Assembly (NCBI GenBank): GCA_022539475.1
Contig: VCMS01000318.1
Span: 32,091-96,090, forward strand
DNA length: 64,000 bases
From: Gracilaria domingensis
Lineage: Eukaryota; Rhodophyta; Florideophyceae; Gracilariales; Gracilariaceae
Direction: 5' to 3'
Numbering within the stretch: the stretch's first letter is position 1; the number at the start of each line of letters is the position of its first letter. Shown here piece after piece: positions 43,080 to 52,371 of this stretch. The position numbers and the translations under genes are program-made. A model generated the notes under the pieces. The model had not been told where the DNA came from. It was given only the letters and a program-made list of their open reading frames with translations, and ran no database searches.

Positions 43080-44166
43080 TGGTGCGGGGGCGGAATTACC
43101 TTGAGCATCGTCCGCAATCGATTCTGAACGGAAGTCGTGGCAGTTCTAATTGAGTTCGTCCTGCTCCGAACACGCGGCAAAGTGTTGAAGTTCACAACTT
43201 GTCCCAAAAGGAACTGATACACAGCTGCCTTGTTGTCTGGGTCTTCAACGTCATCTTCATTCGATGGAGTAGAAAGACTGACTTCGCGTTTCAGGAACAC
43301 TTCCATGGACTCTTCCTCGTTCAGTTCATTCCTCACTGCTCTAGCCGCGCGGAACAGAGACACTGCTCTATCATAAAAGAAACCTCGAACCTCCTCAAAG
43401 CTTTTCCATTGCTTTGTCTTCGTCGACTTGCCCTTCAATAGAAACATCTGAAGACAATCAAGAATGAAGGAAAACTCCTCGGCATCCAAAACATATAGCG
43501 GAGTATGGGACAGATGTGTGAGACCTATGTCACTCACAGTCTCACATATATCCTCGAAATGGGCCAGCATTCCCTCACGAGACATGAGTTGCAGGGCGAC
43601 ATTGGCATATCTCAGGTACTGACGCTCTTGCACAGTCCCAATCAGTTGGCTCTCCTTCAACACTTCTGTCACTTCTGCAGGATCCACGTCTGCCGGCGTC
43701 ACCCCCTCAACATCTTCAATTAGAATGGCGACCACACTAACTATAGAGTGTATCTTGTCTGCAAACATCATCCTTCGCATGGTACTCGTCGACTCATTGA
43801 GGTACGAAGCAACACATAACAATTCCTTCATCCCAATGGGCCTCCCATCTCTTCGTATCAGCAGATTGCAACGCCAAAACTTGGCTAATCGCTTCCACTT
43901 CGGTGCACCAGTCGCTGCCAAATATTGTATAGCTTTCAGACGATGCAAACCATCTACAATGAAGCACTTCTTCGTTAGGCGTCCCTTGTCAGTATCCCTC
44001 TCTCCCGTAGTAGCATCTTGTAAGGCCACCACTGGAGAACCCATCGACTGCAATATCCCCGCTCCTCCATACTCTTCACAAGGGCTTCAACGTGGCGTTT
44101 ACTTACTCCACGGAGTAAATTGGGCGGAGTGTCCACCAGAGTGATGTCAACAGTAACAACAACCAT
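43076..44166 (-). pseudogene. ParB/sulfiredoxin-like domain protein (frameshifted)
   Basis: Two frames join: VDITLVDTPPNLLRG...HVEALVKSMEERG (44,166 onward) and, after a one-base shift near 44,055, ILQSMGSPVVAL...FIVDGLHRLKAIQYL. Together they have the ParB N-terminal signature: a LxxIxxxPxNxR strand, a helix ending in EERG, then DGxHR. In bacteria and phages this fold binds CTP/DNA or acts as a nuclease and is often fused to DNA methyltransferases. The following 250 residues are helical. In this locus it precedes a dioxygenase and is divergent to a DNA methyltransferase. Confidence 0.65.
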
Positions 44167-45097
44167 CCGGTACTGATTGAGGTTCCCTTTGGTACCTTCT
44201 GACGAATTCGTCTGTACGTCTTGCTCCGAGTAGGTGTCCCTTGTGTTCCAGACCGCTCGCCAGAAACACTTGAACGTGCCATTCTTGCGGACAGAAGCAC
44301 AACGTCATCGTCCTGCTGCTCCGCAGTTTCTGGTGCAGTTTGGGGTACAGATGGACCAGCTCCTTGCGCGGATTGCGCATCCGCGTCTGGAAGGGGACCT
44401 TTCATGATCTCATCTTCCTCCTCTTGCACAGCCGTCCCCTGCTGAACCGTCTGTTTCGACGCAGAAGTTCCCCTTGTGTCGACGGTCTGATTCATCGCAG
44501 GAGAAGCCCTTTTCGACGCAGTGGGCTTCGTAGCGGAGGTAGACTTTGTTTGACCTGTCCGCTTCGTAGCTGGGGATGCTCTCGTCTCCATAGACCGCTT
44601 CGTAATAGACGACGGACCTGCCCGCGGAGGTGCTACTGATGCGCTACCTCTCGGTGTTGATGAACTTCGAATTGGCTCCGTGCGGCTTGTCGGCGTCATC
44701 ACCTCACTCATAGCGCTCACCGTTCCTCGCTTCGACGCCGGAATGCTGGCTGCCACCGGTTCCATCATTTTCTCATCCCAAGGAGCGGCCGTCCGGAGAT
44801 CCTGGATATATTGTGGAAGATCCAGGCCCTCCGCCCGGTAAGGGTAGAACGTCTGACCGCTTCGACTGATGAGAATATTATGAACCACCACAAGACTGGG
44901 TCCAATTGCTTCCCGTGCAACTCGCGGCGTAGAACACTTCCAATTCCGTGCAACAACGCTTCCCCGACTATCACCTTTCCTTCATCCTCAATATCCATCT
45001 GCAGAGAAACCCGCATTCCACCTTGCAATAATCGAGTGCTCCGCCGAGTGCGAGGAGTCACGCTTTGCGTACGCTTTCGAACACGAGTTGGCTTCAT
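44103..45097 (-). pseudogene. Basic, Ser/Thr-rich N-terminal region of the ParB-like gene
   Basis: Frame 45097-44765 begins MKPTRVRKRTQSVTPRTRR (nuclear-localisation-like) and continues after a shift near 44,890 as VVHNILISRSGQ...LPQYIQDLR, then a long disordered stretch with repeated SPATKRTGQTK-type units, before joining the ParB frame at about 44,170. By reading direction and spacing it is the 5' part of the same gene, whose start lies at or beyond the assembly gap. Confidence 0.45.
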
Positions 45098-45116
45098 GTT
45101 GAACCGCTATTGCAGT

Positions 45117-45780
45117 NNNNNNNNNNNNNNNNNNNNNNNNNNNNNNNNNNNNNNNNNNNNNNNNNNNNNNNNNNNNNNNNNNNNNNNNNNNNNNNNNNNN
45201 NNNNNNNNNNNNNNNNNNNNNNNNNNNNNNNNNNNNNNNNNNNNNNNNNNNNNNNNNNNNNNNNNNNNNNNNNNNNNNNNNNNNNNNNNNNNNNNNNNNN
45301 NNNNNNNNNNNNNNNNNNNNNNNNNNNNNNNNNNNNNNNNNNNNNNNNNNNNNNNNNNNNNNNNNNNNNNNNNNNNNNNNNNNNNNNNNNNNNNNNNNNN
45401 NNNNNNNNNNNNNNNNNNNNNNNNNNNNNNNNNNNNNNNNNNNNNNNNNNNNNNNNNNNNNNNNNNNNNNNNNNNNNNNNNNNNNNNNNNNNNNNNNNNN
45501 NNNNNNNNNNNNNNNNNNNNNNNNNNNNNNNNNNNNNNNNNNNNNNNNNNNNNNNNNNNNNNNNNNNNNNNNNNNNNNNNNNNNNNNNNNNNNNNNNNNN
45601 NNNNNNNNNNNNNNNNNNNNNNNNNNNNNNNNNNNNNNNNNNNNNNNNNNNNNNNNNNNNNNNNNNNNNNNNNNNNNNNNNNNNNNNNNNNNNNNNNNNN
45701 NNNNNNNNNNNNNNNNNNNNNNNNNNNNNNNNNNNNNNNNNNNNNNNNNNNNNNNNNNNNNNNNNNNNNNNNNNNNNNNN
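45117..45780. other. Assembly gap (664 N)
   Basis: Unknown bases. Flanked on the right by inverted, GC-rich foldback sequence that probably caused the gap. Long frames that cross it are artefacts. Confidence 1.
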
Positions 45781-46350
45781 GACCGACCCCCTCCCGCCCG
45801 CGGGCACGTTCTGGCCACATTCTGGCACGCTCCAGAGACCTCCCAAAACACTCCTCCCGGCACTTTTTGTACCCACTGCGTCACCTTAGTGCACCATCCC
45901 GTCATCTTCACCCTCCAGACATTCCCTAATTTCCGGGATGGTGCACTGAGGTGACCATCCTGTCTTCTCCACCCTCCAGACACTCCCTAATTTCCGGGAT
46001 GGTGCACTGAGGTGACGCAGTGGGTATAGGAAGTGCCGGGAGGAGTGTTTTGGGAGGTCTCCGGAGGGTGTCAAAAAATCGTCCAAAACGTGCCTGCGGC
46101 CGGGGGGGGGGGGGGTCGGTCGTGTTAGGTAGGTACCCTAACACGACCGGACCCCCCGCCCGCGGGCACGTTTTGGACGATTTTTTGAAAAATGTGCGAT
46201 TTTATGCCCGCGGGCGGGGGGTCCGGTCGTGTTAGGGTACCTACCCCAACACGACCGACCCCCCCGCCCGCGGGCACGTTCTGGTCACATTCCGGCGCCT
46301 TCCGGAGACCTCCCAAAACACTCCTCCCGGCACTTCCGGCAGTGATTTCG
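45781..46350. repeat. Foldback/MITE-like inverted repeat cluster
   Basis: The module CGCCCGCGGGCACGTT...AAAACACTCCTCCCGGCACTT appears at about 45,795-45,870, in reverse orientation at about 46,020-46,115, again forward at 46,150-46,200, and in full at 46,262-46,340. A 60-bp tandem duplication (CCGGGATGGTGCACTGAGG) lies at 45,905-46,017. A run of 14 G occurs at 46,102-46,115 and a CGACCG palindrome around the TAGGTACCCTAACACGACC segments. This is a hairpin-forming non-autonomous element, probably several nested copies. Confidence 0.8.
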
Positions 46351-46603
46351 CTGCACACGCCGTGCACATATATCAAACTAGAGAAAACTAGCGCTTCACA
46401 CCCACTTGATCCGCGACTTTTAGCACAATACGGGACCGTTGCAATAGCTCCGAATCGCGACGTGGCCGACACGCGTCGCTATCGCACCGAGCGGACACGG
46501 ACACGGACGAGACTGGCAGTGCGCTGGGAGGAGCTGCCGAAAGCGGGGGTGCCCAGCGTAAGTCGCCATTTAAAGGCTCGCCTCCGTTGTTTGCGCTGAA
46601 GCG
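46351..46603. promoter_or_regulatory. Presumed promoter side of the methyltransferase gene
   Basis: About 250 bases between foldback sequence and the first Met of the methyltransferase locus. No clear motif; assigned by position only. Confidence 0.25.
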
Positions 46604-49111
46604 ATGGATTCCACCGATGTTGGAGAGGAGATACATCCTATCGACATGAGTGCTCCGCCTCCGGCGTTCCATGCATATGTCAGACTTTTCTTGGTTCTTC
46701 GCGATGCTTTGGCAAACAGCGATGGAGGCCCTGATCGGCCACGGGACGTGGGGTTTAGAGGGTTAATAGAGTTCTGCGCCGAGAACTATAAGGATATTCC
46801 GGAGGCAAGGAAGATGTTTGAGGAGGCCACTAACTCCAAGAACCTGCAGAACTTGCACTGCAACAGCTGCGAAAGAGTGTTGTGAATAACAAACCTGTGA
46901 ACAACGATATCTTGTAACGAAGCTTCTTGACAAGAAGGAGGATGAGGACCAGAGACTGCGCGATTTTTTCCTTCTCTCTACGGATATGGGTATATACCTA
47001 CCGGTGCGATGCCTGGTTGGTTATTTCATGACCAGGAGAAAGCAGGTTCTGAAGACGACAGTGTTCATCCCACCAACAGCTGTGAACCCATTTGAGGTCG
47101 TTATATACTTATCATACCTCGGCCACATAATGGGAGAGAACGACAACATCCGAATGATGAAGAAGAAACAACCGAAAAAGAAACGAAAAGTGAACCATGC
47201 ACCATTGTGTACATACCCGCTTTTACGTCGTTCTCCAAAGACAACTGTGATCGACTGGGATTCGGTATCAGTGAGGTCGTATGGGCATGGAGTTGTTTTG
47301 CGGCTCATCTTGGATACACGAACGTTCAGCACATGGTGAAACCATACATTTACATGAATATGCAGACGTTGAAGTATACGGCGCTAGAGACACGGGAGTC
47401 TGGTTATGCCCGCCGAGCCAGAGTACTCGATTCAACACACAGGATGTGCCACAGAGCAGTACTAGTGGATCGGTGGAGACCTTGAGTGATGAATGCGATA
47501 CAAACCTCCGAATACTGGGTAAGGAATTTTTGACAGACCTCGAAACCGTATGCACCCACGATAGCCTCTATAGCTTACGGGTGATCAGATGAGGAACTGG
47601 ATAGAGTTTTCGGACATACGGATGGATACCGTATCTGGTTCTGACTCCGTGAGTTGCCTGCTCGATTTCAGAAGTTTTCGGAGTTGCTATGGAAACCGAT
47701 ACAGGATATGCGTCATGCGGCAGGGTTCCATGTCGGCATTCACGCGAAACCTGATATTGAACTCACGAAAACCCCTAAAACTTCCGGTAATACCGAACCT
47801 TCTTCGACCAAGTCTGCCCCACCCCACCTCGTCGAGAATATATGAACCTCGTGAGCTCCGATAGCGACGAGTTCGAGAAGCCGGTGAATCTTGCGGAGCA
47901 TGAATCTCGGGTTGCTGTTACTTATCCAAAAGACTGGTATTGAGCCGCCCATGAAGGGGATATCCAGTCTCCTTCGAATGAATATGGACAAGGTGTGGAA
48001 GGGGATGAGAAAGTCACACTTTGCAGCGTACAACTGTGACATGAAGGACTGAGGCACACACACGAAACGTTTGTGAATCAGAGTGAGATTTTATGGGGTG
48101 AGGCACAGCTTGTCCTAACAGACCCTCCCTTTAACACTCGAAGGAAGAGGAAAAACGGAATAGTGGTCACGATGTCTTCAGTGAGGAAGACATGATCCGT
48201 ACGGCTGACTTAATAAGTTCCGCGCTTCGGTCAGGTGGGCACTTCATTATATTCTGTGCCATGGCACAGTTTCATGTTTGGCACAGGATACTTTCGGAAA
48301 CGGCGAGTACGAAAGATGAAGCTGGAAGCGAAGGTAAACCAGAACTCATGCCTTCGTTTAAAGTGGATGCGAATCCATTGGTGTTCATCCGGGATCGAAG
48401 TAATGTTGGCGGGAATCCACGGAAGTTTGGGATACAGCCCGTAACGGAGTACGCCGTTCATGGGTGAAGCGTGGATTGCGACCATCGGAGGAAGCCAGTC
48501 TTACTCCATTTAGGAGAACAATTTCATTCCTTCTACTTTCCCGGCTAACAGGAATGTAATTGACCGGGTGCCAAACCGAGAGCGGGGGAGTGGTTGACAT
48601 GGAAGGTACATGAGCCAAGTAGTTCAGTACCAGGTGGGCAGTACATAAGACCGGAGCAGAAGTCGAGGGAGTTGATGAAGAAGTTGATATGTGGCTTCAC
48701 AAGACCGGGTGATCTTGTCATGGACATGTTCGCGGGAACTTTTTCTGCGGGTATGGCGTGCCTATCGCTGACAAAGCATAGGAAGTTCTTGGGGTGCGAG
48801 AAGAATAGGCCATGTTTCAGCCATGCGAAGCACCATCTAACGACTCTTTTGGCGAAGTTATTCGCGGGGGGAAGAATGACATCCTGGTTGAACAGGAGGT
48901 GGTGGATGCGGCTTCAACGACCTATGAACGGGTTCCACATCGGGACCGAGGTCGGCTTGAATGGGAGGCTCCATTTGGTTACCCCCAGTACCAAGTGATG
49001 CCTGGACATATTACTCAGTTCCTAGGAAGATACTGGAAGGACTGGGACTTTGTCGAGAAGTGTGGACAGCATACTGTAGATCTTTGGGAGGAAAGTACCG
49101 AGGAGCTCTGA
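46604..49111 (+). pseudogene. Beta-class DNA amino-methyltransferase, multiply frameshifted
   Basis: N-terminal helical segment (46,604-46,885), then shifted frames with a basic stretch (KKKQPKKKRKVN, nuclear-localisation-like), then the catalytic domain. Motif IV is TDPPFNTRR (DPPF at 48,121-48,132), followed by DLISSALRSGGHFIIFC (motif V-like). Motif X/I follows: RPEQKSRELMKKLICGF, then GDLVMDMFAGTFSAGMA (about 48,705-48,755) and FLGCEKN (motif II). IV before I places it in the beta group of N6-adenine/N4-cytosine methyltransferases that use S-adenosylmethionine. At least four frame changes break it. A natural cofactor Gly (FAGTF) and the catalytic DPPF are intact. Confidence 0.7.
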
Positions 49112-49116
49112 ATCTA

Positions 49117-49722
49117 ATGGATATGCATATGCTGTTGACTGCTGAAGCCAATCGCTATCGCTTACATATAGCATCTTCTAAGATTCAACATCCCCGTGCT
49201 GGTATGGGGGTGTTCACGGAACATAAGATATTGGCTGGGGAAACTATCTGTCATTTTTATGGAACTTTGGTATACACGGATCTGACGAACCGGAAGGAAA
49301 GACACTTAACGTATGGAAGTGGCTGTCTCGGAGCAACTCCAGTGCGGTACAAGTTGTTTTCTATGATGGTCACTGTGACTGGTACGGAGTTTCTGCACCT
49401 GAGGAACAGACCAGGACAGGCTCAGGATAGAAAGGAGAGCGAAGTCTACATTTTCCCGGCGCCTTTTTGTATCGGGGGCTACATTAACGACGCCGGATAT
49501 CATGCCGGGGATCCCGATTTATCGGAGCCCCGCTCAAACAGGACTCGAAGTGCCAATGTGCACGTGGTGGAAGCGAAGTCCGTGATACAGTTTAAGTCCG
49601 ACCTTTCTAACTATGCTCTACTTCGTTGTAGAGCAGTAAGAGATATTGAGAGGTGCGAAGAGTTGTATTTCAACTACGGAGAGCAGTACGCCTGGGACTT
49701 GGCTCTGACATTGGAGCAATAG
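49117..49722 (+). CDS. SET-domain protein, 201 aa from internal ATG
   Basis: Start ATG at 49,117, five bases after the methyltransferase stop. It may be a separate ORF or, after one frameshift, the C-terminal domain of the methyltransferase. It shows SET signatures: AGMGVFTEHKILAGETI at the N-terminus, GGYINDAGYH...SANVHVVE in place of the NHS-type region, and EELYFNYGEQYAW matching the ELxxxY motif at the C-terminus that closes the lysine channel. Predicted protein-lysine methyltransferase, possibly on histones. The usual NHSCxPN motif is degenerate, so activity is uncertain. Confidence 0.68.
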   Translation: MDMHMLLTAEANRYRLHIASSKIQHPRAGMGVFTEHKILAGETICHFYGTLVYTDLTNRKERHLTYGSGCLGATPVRYKLFSMMVTVTGTEFLHLRNRPGQAQDRKESEVYIFPAPFCIGGYINDAGYHAGDPDLSEPRSNRTRSANVHVVEAKSVIQFKSDLSNYALLRCRAVRDIERCEELYFNYGEQYAWDLALTLEQ

Positions 49723-49975
49723 ATGAGTTCAGTACCGAATAGAAAGTAAATATGCTTGTGAGTGTTGCAGCTGCCTGCAATACGCGTTGTTGTACATGTA
49801 CACTGGAGCTCTTCATCTGTAACGGAGATATTTGCGACCCATTGGGCACCTCAAATTCCTAAAAAGCAGGAACTGCAGAGTCTCCCGGAATATCTGAACC
49901 ATGCACCCCCCATCTCACCCCTTACCACCCCCCCCCCCAACAATTTCGTTTCATTACCCCGTTTATCTCCACAAT

Positions 49976-51394
49976 ATGGGTATAACGCCGAGAAAGCGAA
50001 ATAGTACGCAGCGGAACAAGAGTGGACAGAAGAAGAGAAGAGCATCGGATGATACGAATCAGGCTACAAGCACCGCACTTCCTAAACGGAAGTCGTCCTC
50101 GACGAAGGAGAGAGTCAGTGGGCGTCCTTCTACAGTACTCTCTCGCCCATCTCGCAGCGGAGCGTCTTCCGGGATTGCGTCAAGAATTCGTGGATCAGCG
50201 AACGATGTCGTGCCGTCAACTGCCGATAATGCAAATCGTGCATCTGTCTCTGCTCCTCAAGAAGATGAGGTAACTCGGCCCAGCGGGTCAGGACAGGAGG
50301 GCATGACAACTGGAACTGAAGAGGTTCGTATGACACCAAAACCTTCATGTCCCCGGCCGATATCGAAGACCGGAGCTACTGGGGCGCGGGTTACGCAGCC
50401 CAGTGGATCTGGACAACAAGGGACAATGACGAGAAGTCGTGAGAGCCCTAGTATATTAAGATCGTCACGTCCATCCCTGTCTTCTAGAACTGGGGCCGCT
50501 ATGAATCGTATCATGCCTCGCAATGGGTCCGGACAAGGGAGAAAGACAATAAGAAATCGAGAGACAACTGATATACGAGTTACTCCTCGACCTTCCCCTC
50601 TTTCCAGAACGGGGGCCGTTGCAGCTCGTACGAGGCCCAATTCATCTGATATACCATGCCATGGAGGAGGACAGACACGGGAGTTGGAGCTCGGAGCCGT
50701 GTCAAGGGTGGACAAAGAACGCCTGCAGCCTCTCGTTTCTAAGGCTATGGCACATGAGGATAGTTCCGATAACGAAATAACACCGAATCCTGCGGCATTA
50801 CCGGGGCCTGTCGCCGAAGAGGCTAGGGAAATACCGGAAGATATTCACACTGGTGTGAAATCAACCTCTATGAACAGACGTGATCTTTTAATTGAACTGA
50901 ATTGCTTGAAAGAAAAGGTTAAGACGCTACAAAAGGACTTGATGGTCCGGGGAATTCTAGTGAAGGTCGCCCAAGAGCAGAGTACGGCTTTGAAAAAGAG
51001 GCTTGAAGAGAAGGATCTAGTCATTGAAGGGCTAAGAGGGGCACTGAAACAGGAGGGAGATAGGAGTACACGTGCTGGTGAACCTGGGCAGACAGGTCGA
51101 AAGAAGCATAAAATTGAGGTGTGCGACGAGTTTCGAGGGGTTGCTCGAGCAGTGTATCACAACATGCTGACGTGGGCAAGAAGAGAAACAAGTGAGCTAT
51201 GGCTCGAAGGTGAGTCGCTCACCCGAAATTGGGGTAACCGTGCCGAGAAGGTGGAAGACGCAACTGAGAGTGGGGAAGCGCTTATTGAGCCGGAGGGAGG
51301 TGGTTCATACATGGTTCCTAAAAACCCCGTGGAGCTCTTGGGCAGTTTTGGCATGTTCATACTGTCGGTAGAGGGGGGCCAGATGCTTTGCTGA
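49976..51394 (+). CDS. Nuclear repeat/coiled-coil protein, 472 aa frame, 5' part
   Basis: Start chosen at the Met of MGITPRKRNSTQRNK, which begins a basic nuclear-localisation-like leader; the upstream in-frame Pro run comes from a C-tract. Residues about 100-220 hold three tandem units of about 43 residues (PSGSGQ-x-G-x-x-T...RPS...KTGA). A coiled-coil (LIELNCLKEKVKTLQKDL and QSTALKKRLEEKDLVIEGL) follows, then an acidic segment. The frame stops at 51,394, and a shifted frame continues into a second half. No known domain. Its position between SET and transposase genes suggests a cargo or accessory DNA-binding role. Confidence 0.5.
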   Translation: MGITPRKRNSTQRNKSGQKKRRASDDTNQATSTALPKRKSSSTKERVSGRPSTVLSRPSRSGASSGIASRIRGSANDVVPSTADNANRASVSAPQEDEVTRPSGSGQEGMTTGTEEVRMTPKPSCPRPISKTGATGARVTQPSGSGQQGTMTRSRESPSILRSSRPSLSSRTGAAMNRIMPRNGSGQGRKTIRNRETTDIRVTPRPSPLSRTGAVAARTRPNSSDIPCHGGGQTRELELGAVSRVDKERLQPLVSKAMAHEDSSDNEITPNPAALPGPVAEEAREIPEDIHTGVKSTSMNRRDLLIELNCLKEKVKTLQKDLMVRGILVKVAQEQSTALKKRLEEKDLVIEGLRGALKQEGDRSTRAGEPGQTGRKKHKIEVCDEFRGVARAVYHNMLTWARRETSELWLEGESLTRNWGNRAEKVEDATESGEALIEPEGGGSYMVPKNPVELLGSFGMFILSVEGGQMLC

Positions 51395-52371
51395 AGAAAA
51401 TGGTTGAAAGCGAGTTGAAGGAGTTGAGCTGGGAAGGTATTAGAAAAGCATCTCTTATCGCCAGGTGTATACTGGAACTTTGTGCAGATATGTGCCTTAG
51501 GCAGAGAATGCGGCAGACCATGAGTGACGTCGTGGGTGTTCGTAAGAGAAAGACGAGGGATAAACTATTTCTGCTCCTGGGGTACGATCTGATTTGGAGA
51601 AGAACAAAGCTGGTAGAAGAGAATGCTGACGAACTCACAATGCAGTTGAAGGAAGCGCAGGAGAACATACTGCGTCTTGACGAAAATGGTGTACCGAACA
51701 CTTCATGGTAAAGAAAAGCCCCATTTGTTCGTCTAAAGTACTCCAATGCGGACAATGTCGAGCATATGCCGACGGAAGATCAAGACTTGTTCTTCCGAAA
51801 CCGTGTCGGGGTACAAGTACTGAAGGAGTTTATTGGGTATGATGTGGAAGACAAGGATACGGGCACCTTTTTAGATGGCACAATACTGTTGCTCGCACGT
51901 TTGGACGCTTGGGTGTTGACGGTTGTGAGCCTTCTAAGTACGGATGTGTCAAGGAGTGGCCAGAGACAGAAACTGTTTACAAAGAAGTTTGCCGAACTGC
52001 TACCTCTGTGTTTAAAGAATGTTCTGGGGGATGTTAGGCAACGTGTCTTGAGGACCAATTCCAGCGAGTTCCATAATTTTGGAACGACAACGGAAGATTG
52101 GACTAAGGTTCTTGGTAATGACATGAGAGAGGCTACATTTGGATATCGAATGCCGTCGAACGGAAGACTTTACCTCACTGTGAAAGAACAATTTTTTATT
52201 GACAGTGTGAGCCGAAGATTGGGGTCTATTAGCGATTGTTTCCTTGGTGAATGCGAGGAAGGGGATATGGAGTTCAAGGAAATGGACATGAACGATTTCG
52301 GAAGTAACACAGGATCACAAGAAAAGGCACCACAAGGCGAACATGTAGAGGATGGAGCCCTTAATGTTTAA
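51388..52371 (+). pseudogene. 3' part of the coiled-coil protein gene
   Basis: Frames 51,388-51,711 and 51,766-52,371 continue the preceding ORF after frame shifts or stops near 51,390 and 51,712. The last segment is a globular-looking 200-residue region (LLARLDAWVLTVVSLLST; TKKFAELLPLCLKNVLG) with an acidic end. It ends four bases past the stop of the convergent transposase gene, so the two 3' ends overlap. Confidence 0.45.

Noticed and set aside
44811-45983. Several 240-370-aa frames on both strands across 45,117-45,780
   Set aside because: They exist only because N bases are translated as open codons; the real flanks are short.
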